NCBI RefSeq assembly: GCF_000258495.1
Contig: NZ_AJLG01000037.1
Location: 1 to 33,281 of the forward strand
Direction: 5' to 3'
DNA length: 33,281 nucleotides
Source of the DNA: Pedobacter agri PB92
GTDB taxonomy: Bacteria; Bacteroidota; Bacteroidia; Sphingobacteriales; Sphingobacteriaceae
Shown here: positions 7,151 through 15,463 of the stretch, piece after piece
How the letters are laid out: each line of letters starts with the position of its first letter
Position numbering within the stretch: the stretch's first letter is position 1
Notes under the pieces: generated by a model
What the model was told of the DNA's origin: nothing
What the model saw: only the letters and a program-made list of their open reading frames with translations
Databases searched by the model: none
Translations under genes and position numbers: made by a program

Positions 7151-8051
7151 CCAACGATCCCATTTTTAAATCGTAGGTGGATAATGTTAGTTGATTTATT
7201 TTAGTACGGCCGAGAACATAGTTGGTAATCAGTGCAGCCATTACAATCATGTCTACCCGTAAAGGGATCATTCCGGGCATGGCTGCCCGTTCTTGATGGT
7301 TAAGATTTAAAAGTCGGATTGCAACTTCGATATATTCGTCAAAATTGAAAACATAGGTCTCAGCTTTGTTAATATCAATCTGTTTATTTTTTTTATTGAT
7401 GATTAATTCTGCGAAAGTCTCGAATGCGCCAGCCGAGCCAATTAACGTTTGTGGTTGGTAACGTTCGCATATCTCGAAAAGATCAGCCAATTCGCCCTGA
7501 ATGTGATATAAAATTGCATTTCTATCATCATCGCTGATTGGATCTGAATTGAAAAATTGTTGGGCCAGGCGAGCGGCACCGATATTATAACTTTTTTTCC
7601 AGATGAGTTTTTCGTTGTCGCAAAGAATAAACTCTACACTGCCGCCACCAATATCCATGATTAAGGATAAATTTTGAATCGCTCCACTTAGTTTTACACC
7701 CTGATAGATCAATTCCGCTTCATCATCACCGGAGATGATTTCAATAGCAATACCAGTTTTTTCTCTTACAGCTTCCACGAAATCCTGACCATTTTGAGCA
7801 CTGCGAACAGCTGAGGTTGCTGTTGCCCTAACCTGATCAACCTGATACTCAGTCATGGTGTCAGCAAAATTCTTTAAACACGCCAAACCTCTTTCGAACG
7901 CCACAGGAATAATTACATTCTCATTTATTTTTCCTTCTCCAAGCTTAACCGGAACATTCGTTTTATAAATAACGTCAAAGTTTTTTTGCTTTATTTCAGC
8001 AATTAACAGGTGAAAGGTATTGGTTCCAAGATCGATAACGGCAATGCGCAT
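7137..8051 (-). CDS. ppx: Ppx/GppA family exopolyphosphatase
   Basis: A 304-residue member of the ASKHA-fold Ppx/GppA phosphatases, which remove phosphate from polyphosphate ends or convert pppGpp to ppGpp. The sequence shows the phosphate-1 loop DLGTNTFHLLI (residues 7-17), the RATATSAVRSA segment near 95, the catalytic-region Glu in ISGDDEAELIYQG (about 121-133), and the phosphate-2 loop MDIGGGSVEFIL (about 147-158). It consists of the two core domains only, lacking the C-terminal HD-like region of long E. coli Ppx, so it resembles the short Ppx/GppA forms. Polyphosphatase versus pppGpp hydrolase activity cannot be decided from sequence. It is convergent with and overlaps the plus-strand gene ending at 7150. 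Confidence 0.9.
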   Translation of the reverse strand: MRIAVIDLGTNTFHLLIAEIKQKNFDVIYKTNVPVKLGEGKINENVIIPVAFERGLACLKNFADTMTEYQVDQVRATATSAVRSAQNGQDFVEAVREKTGIAIEIISGDDEAELIYQGVKLSGAIQNLSLIMDIGGGSVEFILCDNEKLIWKKSYNIGAARLAQQFFNSDPISDDDRNAILYHIQGELADLFEICERYQPQTLIGSAGAFETFAELIINKKNKQIDINKAETYVFNFDEYIEVAIRLLNLNHQERAAMPGMIPLRVDMIVMAALITNYVLGRTKINQLTLSTYDLKMGSLANFL

Positions 8052-8108
8052 ATTTTAAAATATGTTTTACGGTGCACTATAAAAATTTAAATAGTTGCAA
8101 TGAATGAA

Positions 8109-8237
8109 GTAAACTAAACCGGATTGAAGCGATATCCTTTTTTTGCCGCGATCCTGAGCACAACCGAAGGAAAGCAAAAAAAGATTTAGCGGAAAGCCGG
8201 ACGGTTTTAACCTAAAAGTGATGGGCCTGCTTTACTA
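8109..8237 (+). repeat. Structured intergenic element, copy A
   Basis: First of three copies of one element in the window. The 5' box AGTAAACTAAACC (8109-8121) is followed by ATTGAAGCGATATCC (8123-8137), an apical hairpin with TTTTTTTGC pairing to GCAAAAAAA, the 3' core GATTTAGCGGAAA, a closing stem CCGG (8119-8122 with 8197-8200), a 27-nt spacer and TGCTTTACTA (8228-8237). The copy ends 2 nt before the 3' end of the minus-strand gene at 8240. It is antisense to both flanking genes. Confidence 0.8.
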
Positions 8238-8239
8238 CA

Positions 8240-8770
8240 TCAAAACAGGTTTCTTAAGCCATCAAAAATACTCTCGAAAAATGTACCGATGTTTAATCCA
8301 CTGCTATGGTTAAAGTAAACAAATACCAGGAACGCCACCACTACAAAAATGATTAGTTTCCGAAAGGCAAACGCAATAATTACTAATGCAATTGGAATAA
8401 TGAATAACCATAAACTGTTAATGGCGTAAGGCGTTAGATCTGTATCTTTTTTGTAAACATATACCAATTTGCTGTGTGTACCAGTATCATTTTGATGTTT
8501 GATGTAAACAAAAGTCGATTTATCAATTGGTAGCGGTAACACAGCTATTCCATCATTAAATTTTAAAATCTGTGTAAATCCGCTTACGCTAAACGTGTAT
8601 GTACCATTGATATTTTCGTTGGGTACATTTAGCGAATCGGCTGCAATGATAGCCAGCTTATTGTTTTTAAGCAGGTTTTCTTTAACCAGAAAATTATTAA
8701 TGGCAGCATTTTGAGCAACACCTAAGTAGCTGATTAGGCACAGCGAAAATATTAGAAATATTCGTTTCAT
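8240..8770 (-). CDS. Secreted/membrane protein of unknown function
   Basis: A 176-residue protein I do not recognise. An N-terminal signal peptide (about 1-19, MKRIFLIFSLCLISYLGVAQ) precedes a roughly 100-residue predicted extracytoplasmic beta-rich region (NGTYTFSVSGFTQILKF, STFVYIKHQND), then two closely spaced hydrophobic helices at about 118-155 and a short amphipathic tail. The start codon overlaps the stop of the patatin gene (ATGA arrangement at 8767-8770), so translation is probably coupled to it. That implies the two proteins are needed in fixed ratio, or that it serves the patatin/beta-barrel protein, but this is inference. The gene ends next to structured element A. Confidence 0.7.
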   Translation of the reverse strand: MKRIFLIFSLCLISYLGVAQNAAINNFLVKENLLKNNKLAIIAADSLNVPNENINGTYTFSVSGFTQILKFNDGIAVLPLPIDKSTFVYIKHQNDTGTHSKLVYVYKKDTDLTPYAINSLWLFIIPIALVIIAFAFRKLIIFVVVAFLVFVYFNHSSGLNIGTFFESIFDGLRNLF

Positions 8771-11085
8771 TCGATAGAACGTTTATTATATATGAGATAA
8801 CCGATGTGCAATAATACACCATTTCTTTTTATTGCATCATTATATAAATTGTAGCTTAAGCTTACCGGGCCAACCGGAGTATGGTAAACCAGGCCTGCGG
8901 TAGCAGCATAGCGTATTTTACTTATTGCTTTTGCGTAGTCTATATCCTGGAAATTATTTAATTCAAACTCTTTATGAGGCAAAAATAAATAACCTTCCAG
9001 TCTAAAGTCTAGATTTTTTTTAAAATTGTAAATGTTTTTAATTCCGCCGGCAGCATAGGTAGTGGCCCTGAATTTATCTAAAAACAACGAGCGGCTATCC
9101 TGCAACGGATAAAAAGCCGGAGAAACCAATAGGGTAGCGTAATAATTGTTAAATAAAGGTTGATTTGAAATTACGCCTTCGACAATATAGCCTAGCGTGT
9201 ATTTTTTGAGATGAAAAAAGTAATTTTCCTGGCTAAGCTTAATGGTTCCCCATTGCCTTAAATTGCTTGCACCGGGTGCTTTAGCCAAGCCTGGAGTATT
9301 GCGGAAGATATTGCCGGGATTATAGTTTTCTCTGCCAGTAGTATAGTTTACACTTAGCGAAAAACTCTGACCATTGGTGGCGTATTGTTTTCTGTTTAGC
9401 GAGTTTTTTTCTAAGTTAAGTGAACCCCTGAAACCATTAAAAATAGTTTGATCGAGCAAATCGCCCACAGCAAATGTGTTATTCGGACTATAGCGATCGT
9501 TATTATTGATAAAACTGGCGTGTAACACCACTTTGGTGTTATAATTTAAAGGTGCGCCCATTGCCAAATCTATTTTTCTATCAGATTGTTCGATGTAAAT
9601 GGGGCGGGGGTTTTCGATAAAAATTTTGCTGGTATTATAGAAATTCCAGTGGTTGTAAGTGAGTTCTGCAGCCAGGAACAGCGGTAATTTGGTCGGATAA
9701 TCTATGCGGCCATTCACTTGCACCGATTCATAAAACCGACCAGAGTAAAAGCTGGTTCCAAAGGTATAAGCCTTTCTGTTGAGATAATTATATTCAGCAC
9801 CCAAAAAAACATTGCTAATGGGCCTGGTTGAAATATTTCCGCCCAGATCGAGTTTAAAACTCTTTTTAGGCTGCGCCACCACTTCGAATGTATAACTATC
9901 ATTAAGCGGTTGATAGGAGATTTTAGGATAGATGGTTTCAAACGTCTGGTCGGCAACCAGTTTATAATATCCACGTTTGATGTCCTGGAGGTTAAAAGTT
10001 GCTTTATCGCTTTTAAAAAGCCTTTCTACATATTTCTTTTGCTGGCTGTTTACACCTGAAACAATGATGTTGCTAAAGTTTAAATCTGGTTTTTTGGCAT
10101 TGAACTGCGCCCTTTTCTTTTCCAGCGCCGCTGGATCTACTCTGTTTTTGATCAATGCTTTTATCCGGGGCATATCGGCCATTGTAGCATCATAACCCTT
10201 TTTAATCAAATCTTCCACCGGAGCAAAATTTGTAACGCTGTAATCGCCCAGATCGGGTTGGATGTAAACCCCATTTTTGCCAATCATTGTTGAGTCTGAC
10301 TTGGATAAAAACATATATACCAAAAAACGGTTCATTAAACGGTCATCAATATTTTTGGGGTATTCATTATAGGTTTTTGATGATACATTTACACCAATTA
10401 CATAATCTGGCTTAAATTCTTTTTCCATTACATCAGCAGGGAAATTGTTGTATAAGCCACCATCAAAAACATATTTACCATCTAATTTAATAGGTCGATA
10501 GATGATCGGAACGGTCATTGTTGCCCGAACGGCCTCGGCCAGGTTTCCCTTGCCAACGGTGATACTTTTTTGCGACAACACATCGGCTACCATACATCTG
10601 TATGGTACAAATAAATGGTCGAAGTTATCTTTTGAAACTGCCGAAGCCTGTGAAAATAACTCGAGAAAGGCAAAATTTAAGGGGATATCATTGATAATGT
10701 TAGAGCGAAAGCTAAAATGGAATCCGGTGTCAATGGCCACTTTTGCGGTAAGCATTGACGCATTTGGTGCGTTTTTTTGAAAGTAATAAGTATAATCACT
10801 GGTGTAACGTCCGTTCACCCAGTTCTGAAAATCTTTACTTAATGCAATCTCTTCAATTTCTTTAGGAGAATAGCCTGCAGCGTACATGGCGCCCACAATT
10901 CCACCCATTGATGTGCCTGTAATATAATCGATGGGGATGTGATTTTCCTCAAGAGCTTTGAGCGTACCGATATGTGAAAGTCCTTTGGCGCCGCCTCCGC
11001 TAAAAACCAAACCCACCTTTTGCGCATACAATTGGGTACTGCACAAAACGAAAAGCATCAGCAAAAGTCTCTTAAAAGCTACCAC
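8767..11085 (-). CDS. Patatin-like phospholipase fused to an outer-membrane beta-barrel
   Basis: A 772-residue protein with type Vd (PlpD-like) architecture. After a signal peptide (1-21) comes a patatin domain (about 22-300) with the oxyanion loop SGGGAKG (29-35), nucleophile elbow GTSMG (Ser59) and the DGG dyad partner (Asp208 in YVFDGGLYNN). A POTRA-like segment follows (about 338-415, FSNIIVSGVNSQQKKYVERLF), then a 16-strand-type beta-barrel of the BamA/TamA/FhaC superfamily from about residue 416 (KLDLGGNISTRPISNVFLGAEYNYL) ending in VSLSYNLYND and IGYLIY. Catalysis is lipid acyl hydrolysis; the barrel would carry the lipase to or hold it at the outer membrane. It sits 28 nt after tspO in the same direction, and its stop overlaps the start of the next gene. 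Confidence 0.9.
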   Translation of the reverse strand: MVAFKRLLLMLFVLCSTQLYAQKVGLVFSGGGAKGLSHIGTLKALEENHIPIDYITGTSMGGIVGAMYAAGYSPKEIEEIALSKDFQNWVNGRYTSDYTYYFQKNAPNASMLTAKVAIDTGFHFSFRSNIINDIPLNFAFLELFSQASAVSKDNFDHLFVPYRCMVADVLSQKSITVGKGNLAEAVRATMTVPIIYRPIKLDGKYVFDGGLYNNFPADVMEKEFKPDYVIGVNVSSKTYNEYPKNIDDRLMNRFLVYMFLSKSDSTMIGKNGVYIQPDLGDYSVTNFAPVEDLIKKGYDATMADMPRIKALIKNRVDPAALEKKRAQFNAKKPDLNFSNIIVSGVNSQQKKYVERLFKSDKATFNLQDIKRGYYKLVADQTFETIYPKISYQPLNDSYTFEVVAQPKKSFKLDLGGNISTRPISNVFLGAEYNYLNRKAYTFGTSFYSGRFYESVQVNGRIDYPTKLPLFLAAELTYNHWNFYNTSKIFIENPRPIYIEQSDRKIDLAMGAPLNYNTKVVLHASFINNNDRYSPNNTFAVGDLLDQTIFNGFRGSLNLEKNSLNRKQYATNGQSFSLSVNYTTGRENYNPGNIFRNTPGLAKAPGASNLRQWGTIKLSQENYFFHLKKYTLGYIVEGVISNQPLFNNYYATLLVSPAFYPLQDSRSLFLDKFRATTYAAGGIKNIYNFKKNLDFRLEGYLFLPHKEFELNNFQDIDYAKAISKIRYAATAGLVYHTPVGPVSLSYNLYNDAIKRNGVLLHIGYLIYNKRSIE

Positions 11086-11113
11086 TCTTCTAAAATAGTG
11101 TTTTCTTTTAAAA

Positions 11114-11587
11114 TTAGTTCAATATGAAAATGTTATAAGTTAAAAATGATGCAAAACTTACCCAGAGAATATATGGAATAAACAGGATGCCTGCCCATTT
11201 TTCAATTTTATAGAACGTAATCGCATTGGCAATAATGATCATTAATAAAATGATGATCTCAAATAAAGCAAATCCTATTTCATGCAGATAAAAGAAAATG
11301 AAAGACCAGGCTAAGTTTAAAATAAGCTGAATGAAATAAATGGCAATTGTTCTAGGCAGGTGTTCAATCTTGTCACGCTTCATCCAAACCAGATAAGCAG
11401 CGATGCCTATTAAGATGTAAAGAGTTGTCCAAACAGGTGCAAATAACCAATTTGGCGGGTTGAATGAAGGTTTATGAAGTGTTGGATACCATGTTTTAAC
11501 AGATTGGGCCGTTGCCCAGCCACCTAATGCGCCAATACCCAAAGCGATGGCAATATTAACGATAAGAGCAATGGGTTTAAATTTCAT
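11114..11587 (-). CDS. tspO: TspO/MBR family tryptophan-rich sensory protein
   Basis: A 157-residue, five-helix membrane protein of the TspO/MBR (translocator protein) family, which binds porphyrins and sterol-like ligands and is linked to oxidative stress or tetrapyrrole handling. Hallmarks are KPSFNPPNWLFAPVWTTLY near residues 34-52 (the porphyrin-binding loop and start of helix 2), LNLAWSFIFFYLHE around 90, and the final WAGILFIPYILWVSFASFLTYN helix. I prefer the ATG at 11587 over one 8 codons upstream because MKFKPIALIVNI gives a normal start into helix 1. It lies between the M28 peptidase (46 nt) and the patatin gene (28 nt), all on the minus strand, so it is probably in their operon. 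Confidence 0.93.
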   Translation of the reverse strand: MKFKPIALIVNIAIALGIGALGGWATAQSVKTWYPTLHKPSFNPPNWLFAPVWTTLYILIGIAAYLVWMKRDKIEHLPRTIAIYFIQLILNLAWSFIFFYLHEIGFALFEIIILLMIIIANAITFYKIEKWAGILFIPYILWVSFASFLTYNIFILN

Positions 11588-11632
11588 TTTTGCAGGTTTG
11601 ATGTTAAACAATGATGAAATCTAAATGTTTGC

Positions 11633-12982
11633 TTAACGCCCAATGCCGGGAACCACAGGCAAACTTTCATTGCCGTCTTGGCCAACGCTTTGTACCGCAA
11701 ATAAATAATTGTCTTTACTGTAAGGAATTCTCAGTTCGGTTGCTGTAGTGAAAAATTTCTTTTCCCAAACTGCACTGCTGGTTTCACGCATTAAAACATA
11801 ATAACCTTTTACAGTGCCGTTGGCCGGCGCTTTCCAATACAAATATGAAGAATTGCTCAAATTTTTAACATCTATCTTTACATCTGTAGGTGTAGAAGGC
11901 GCTGTAGCCAGATTAGCTAAGACTGCAATATTTACAGCTGTATTTTTGCGTAGATATTCAAAATCCATAAATTCTTGTAAATCGCCATACCGTACACCAT
12001 TTTCTGTTCTTAAATCCTGATGCTGATGTTCAAAATTCTCATTCATTTCCGTAATGCGAACGGCAGGGAAACCGTTTTCAACAAAAGGTGTATGATCGCC
12101 ACCACGCAGAAAACGATCATTTCGGTAAATCAGTTTAACTTCGAGCTGATCAACATATCTTTCCCCAATTTCCTTTACATAGCGGGCCAGCTGACGGCTT
12201 TTTCCGTCATTTTCCAAACCAAACTGGCGGATTGATTTTGCATTTTTATCCAATTCGTAGCTCGGTAGTCCCTCACTAAAAACCCTTAACCTGGTATTAT
12301 CTATAATTTGTGTTTCGCTGCTATTGTTACTGCCAATCATGTCATTATTCAACATGGCGTCAATGTTCCAGCCTTCTTTTTTCGCCTTTGCAGCCATAAA
12401 TCCAGAGCCCAGCAAAGATTGTTCTTCGCCGCTTACTGCAACAAAAATGATCGTAGCTGCAAATTTATATTTGCTCATTATTCTCGCAGCTTCGATTACG
12501 CCCGCAACGCCACTTCCATCGTCATTAGCACCCGGTGCATCACTGGTTCTATTCATTACATCCGTTACGCGACTATCGAGGTGCCCGCTTACTACGTAAA
12601 CACGTTTATCGCTGGCATCAGTTCCTTTTAAAATCGCTACTGCATTTCCAAGCAGGGTTGGTTTGTCAATCCTTTTTCCATCTGGTTGGAAGGTTGTGGT
12701 ATCTAAAAAGGCGGTTAATCTGCCATCACTCTGTTTAGCAAACTGATTGAACTTGGCTACCACCCAGTTCCTCGCTGCACCAATGCCTTTGGTTTTACTT
12801 TTAATATCACTTAAAGTATTTCGGGTACCAAAAGCAACCATTTTGGTGATGTATGATTTTAAAGAATCCTGATTAACCGATCTGACCATTTCATTAATAT
12901 TTCCACTGCGGTTGATAATGGTTTGCGATTGAGCAGAAAAGGCAATAAAGGTAAGTAATAGGCAACTGTATAATTTCTTCAT
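11633..12982 (-). CDS. Secreted M28 family zinc aminopeptidase with fibronectin-type domain
   Basis: A 449-residue exported metallopeptidase. A signal peptide (1-20, ending SAQSQ) precedes an M28 catalytic domain with all expected zinc-site residues: His134/Asp136 in SGHLDSR, Asp154 in GANDDGSGVAG, Glu186-Glu187 in SGEEQSLLGS, Asp214 in NNDMIGSN and His297 in GGDHTPF. The C-terminal 85 or so residues (TPTDVKIDVKN...YLYWKAPANG...VQSVGQDGNES) form a fibronectin type III-like domain. A typical substrate would be N-terminal residues of peptides in the periplasm or outside the cell. It is the first gene of the minus-strand unit M28 - TspO - patatin - small membrane protein. Nothing suggests inactivation. 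Confidence 0.92.
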   Translation of the reverse strand: MKKLYSCLLLTFIAFSAQSQTIINRSGNINEMVRSVNQDSLKSYITKMVAFGTRNTLSDIKSKTKGIGAARNWVVAKFNQFAKQSDGRLTAFLDTTTFQPDGKRIDKPTLLGNAVAILKGTDASDKRVYVVSGHLDSRVTDVMNRTSDAPGANDDGSGVAGVIEAARIMSKYKFAATIIFVAVSGEEQSLLGSGFMAAKAKKEGWNIDAMLNNDMIGSNNSSETQIIDNTRLRVFSEGLPSYELDKNAKSIRQFGLENDGKSRQLARYVKEIGERYVDQLEVKLIYRNDRFLRGGDHTPFVENGFPAVRITEMNENFEHQHQDLRTENGVRYGDLQEFMDFEYLRKNTAVNIAVLANLATAPSTPTDVKIDVKNLSNSSYLYWKAPANGTVKGYYVLMRETSSAVWEKKFFTTATELRIPYSKDNYLFAVQSVGQDGNESLPVVPGIGR

Positions 12983-13068
12983 CGGGTGGAATAATTGATG
13001 AAGCTAATATATTGAATGATTATCATAACTAAATATAAGTAATGATAATGCCTGTAACATTTTTAAAC

Positions 13069-13097
13069 AAAAAAGCCCTCTAATTTAATTAGAGGGC
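13069..13097 (-). terminator. Rho-independent terminator after the M16-like gene
   Basis: Perfect 10-bp stem GCCCTCTAAT / ATTAGAGGGC (13075-13084 with 13088-13097), 3-nt loop, followed on the minus strand by six T (13069-13074). It is 22 nt beyond the stop of the minus-strand gene at 13119 and separates that gene from the M28 operon. Confidence 0.88.
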
Positions 13098-13118
13098 CTA
13101 ACGTTAGATAATCCGGAA

Positions 13119-13745
13119 CTATCTTGCTAAAGGAGCAATATTTTTTCTGATATTTTGATTGTGCCAGTTTCCAAAGGCTTTTTTTGCAGATGCCTTTGCT
13201 GCATTTAATTCAACATTACCCGCAATAGTTAAATATGTTTTCTCTGGAGAAATTTCATTGTAAAAGCTTTTAACATCAGCGAAAGTTAAATTACCAATTG
13301 AAGTTTCGTTCACAGTTTGATCGTAATCGTAATCCTGTAATTTTATGCTTGTTAAAAGTTTTGCTTTTGCTGTGTTAAATGTTTGCTGGTCGATTTCGAT
13401 ATGTTGTAATTTGGAAGCCATATCAGTTAGTTTCTCATCAAATTCAGCAGTTGAGGTTGCAAGTTTGCCACTATTGTCGTTGAATAAAAAATCGGCATTC
13501 TTTCCAAGGCCCTCGTTAAGAACGGCGTTTAACATTTCAACAATACCGTCTTTTTTATTTTCGAAAGATTTATTGTCTAAGGTAAAACTTGCATATGCTT
13601 TAGGCGAACGATTATTTTCAGAAATAATGATGTTCATTCCGTTCTTAAGTTTAAAAGCTACAGGTTCTTTGAATGATTGAGCGCTAACAGAAATAGAAAA
13701 AGTTAAACCTAAAAGAGAGAGTAAAATTGTTTTAATGGTGTTCAT
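13119..13745 (-). CDS. Short secreted M16 peptidase-like protein without catalytic motif
   Basis: A 208-residue exported protein (signal peptide 1-22, ending VSAQS). The opening FKLKNGMNIIISENNRSPKAYASFTLDN matches the first strands of M16 (insulinase/pitrilysin-type) peptidases, and LTFADVKSFYNEISPEKTYLTIAGNV matches the end of an M16 half-domain. The HxxEH zinc motif expected about 35 residues after the start of the domain is replaced by DGIVEMLNAVLNEG, with no histidines, and the middle is much shorter than the usual roughly 220-residue half. It is therefore probably a non-catalytic M16 homologue, perhaps a partner or remnant. It appears complete, with its own promoter-like box upstream and a terminator downstream, so I regard it as a real gene. 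The role is unknown. Confidence 0.75.
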   Translation of the reverse strand: MNTIKTILLSLLGLTFSISVSAQSFKEPVAFKLKNGMNIIISENNRSPKAYASFTLDNKSFENKKDGIVEMLNAVLNEGLGKNADFLFNDNSGKLATSTAEFDEKLTDMASKLQHIEIDQQTFNTAKAKLLTSIKLQDYDYDQTVNETSIGNLTFADVKSFYNEISPEKTYLTIAGNVELNAAKASAKKAFGNWHNQNIRKNIAPLAR

Positions 13746-13782
13746 GAGATTTTTATATATTTTATGAATGATTTTCTGGTGA

Positions 13783-13790
13783 CAAAAGTA
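13783..13790 (-). promoter_or_regulatory. Candidate -7 promoter element of the M16-like gene
   Basis: On the minus strand TACTTTTG matches the TAnnTTTG consensus exactly, 37 nt before the ATG at 13745. No obvious TTTG -33 element was found. Confidence 0.5.
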
Positions 13791-13984
13791 TTTCTAAATG
13801 CTTGACTACTATATAAGTGTTCGCTAGAAAGGCATTTTTACCAGATGAAAGGGCATATATACGGGTTTAAATTTCTATTGGATTTTGCGGAGGAGAGAAT
13901 TATTCATTTTATTCATTCCTAATGATAATTCGGCGATTGCGATAGGATATTGGTAGTTTTATTACTAACGCTAATCCAAAAAAA

Positions 13985-14680
13985 ATGAATTGCCTTATTG
14001 TTGATGACAATCCGATTGCCTTAAGTACACTCAAAAATCTATTGAAAATTGAGGACTCTTTAAGGCTGGTTGGCGAATGTGAGAACGCAACAGAGGCCTA
14101 TAAGATACTAGCTACAAATAAGATTGACTTATTATTTCTGGATGTGGAAATGCCAGGTATTTCGGGTATTGAACTGGTAAGGGGATTAGGTGAGAGAAAA
14201 CCACTTATCATTTTTATCAGCACCAAACGCGACTATGCATCTGATGCATTTGACCTGAATGTTGTCGACTTTATTGCCAAGCCAGTAACACCTGATCGTT
14301 TTCTAAAAGCTGTAATCAAGGCAAAAGAGATATTTAAAAATCATAATCTATTCGTGGCCTCAAAAAAAGATGAATTTATTTTTATTAGAGATTCCAGTAT
14401 CATCAGGCGTTTAAAACTCTGTGATATCAATTATTTGGAAGCACGAGGAGATTACGTTAAAATCTACGTGGATGATAAAAATTATTCCATACACTCTTCC
14501 CTAAAATCAGTTGAAGATAAGCTGCCGATGGATATGTTTTCAAGAGTTCACCGCTCTTTTATCGTAAATATAGGGAAGATAGACACCATAGAAGGTGGTA
14601 CATTAATTATTAACCAAAATTTTGTGCCCGTTTCTGATGCGTACAAAGCATCTCTAAATAAAAGGATGCAAATTCTGTAA
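13985..14680 (+). CDS. LytTR-family DNA-binding response regulator
   Basis: A 231-residue response regulator. The REC domain (about 1-120) has the acidic pair Asp7-Asp8, the phosphoacceptor Asp53 in LLFLDVEMPGISG, and the conserved Lys99 in IAKPVTPDRF. The LytTR DNA-binding domain (about 130-231) shows IRRLKLCDINYLEARGDYVK and MFSRVHRSFIVNIGKID, the standard family signatures. It would bind promoter DNA when phosphorylated. No histidine kinase is adjacent; the next gene (28 nt on) is a REC-HPt protein, so the pair may be fed by a kinase elsewhere through a phosphorelay. The 239-nt upstream spacer holds divergent promoter space shared with the M16-like gene. Confidence 0.93.
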   Translation: MNCLIVDDNPIALSTLKNLLKIEDSLRLVGECENATEAYKILATNKIDLLFLDVEMPGISGIELVRGLGERKPLIIFISTKRDYASDAFDLNVVDFIAKPVTPDRFLKAVIKAKEIFKNHNLFVASKKDEFIFIRDSSIIRRLKLCDINYLEARGDYVKIYVDDKNYSIHSSLKSVEDKLPMDMFSRVHRSFIVNIGKIDTIEGGTLIINQNFVPVSDAYKASLNKRMQIL

Positions 14681-14707
14681 ACCAGAGTAGTAATAATTTT
14701 AACATTT

Positions 14708-15463
14708 ATGATGCAACACATTGACGTATTAATTGCAGAAGATAACCTGATTGACCAAAAACTATTGTCTGCTTATCTGGAGGAATATGATATCACACAT
14801 ATTATAGTTGATAGTGGGGAAGAAGCCATTAAAATTTTGCAGTCTGTCACTTTCAAATTACTGCTTTTCGATATTTCTCTACCCGGAATTGACGGCTATC
14901 AGTTAACAAAAGTAGTTAAGGAAGAGATGAAAATAACTACGCCTGTTGTAGCCATTACGGCTTACAGTATTGATGAGGCAAAAGATAAATGTTTTGCCAG
15001 CGGGATGAATGCCTGCTTTAGCAAACCTATCAGTAAAATTGAATTAGTAGGTATGCTTACACAATTCTTGCCCAAAGAAAAACTAACATCAGCGCACAGC
15101 CGCGACTTTGAAGTGATCGACTTAAGTTATTTAAAAGAAATAAGTTTGGGTGATGTGGATTATGAAATGGAGATCACCAATAAGTTTGTAGAAACAATTG
15201 AAAGTGATTTATTGGAGTTGGAGAATAGCTTTCACTCAAAAAACGCCGAACAACTCAGTGTTGTGGCACATCGCACATTATCAACAATTTACATTATGGG
15301 CTTGAAGTCGAAACTAGAAAGTACATTATGTGCAATAGAACAGGATGATTTGACTTATAGCGAGTTAAAAACTAATTTGGAGCATGTTTACGAAACCTGC
15401 AGGGCAGCAAAAATAGAAGCGAAACTGTTTATCGAAGACCTCAGAAATTGTAAGAGTTATTAA
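14708..15463 (+). CDS. Orphan REC-HPt phosphorelay protein
   Basis: A 251-residue two-domain signalling protein. The REC domain (about 5-120) has Glu11/Asp12, phosphoacceptor Asp55 in LLFDISLPGIDGYQL, Thr84 in AITAYS and Lys106 in FSKPIS. A C-terminal HPt domain (about 150-245) keeps the phosphorylatable His188 in VVAHRTLSTIYIMGLKSKLES, with HPt-like spacing to the Gly-Leu of the next turn. There is no kinase catalytic domain, no transmembrane segment and no output domain, so it looks like a detached tail of a hybrid kinase acting as a phosphotransfer module. Its position 28 nt after the LytTR regulator suggests that regulator as its partner. It is convergent with the RsbQ-like gene, overlapping 23 nt. 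Confidence 0.88.
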   Translation: MMQHIDVLIAEDNLIDQKLLSAYLEEYDITHIIVDSGEEAIKILQSVTFKLLLFDISLPGIDGYQLTKVVKEEMKITTPVVAITAYSIDEAKDKCFASGMNACFSKPISKIELVGMLTQFLPKEKLTSAHSRDFEVIDLSYLKEISLGDVDYEMEITNKFVETIESDLLELENSFHSKNAEQLSVVAHRTLSTIYIMGLKSKLESTLCAIEQDDLTYSELKTNLEHVYETCRAAKIEAKLFIEDLRNCKSY

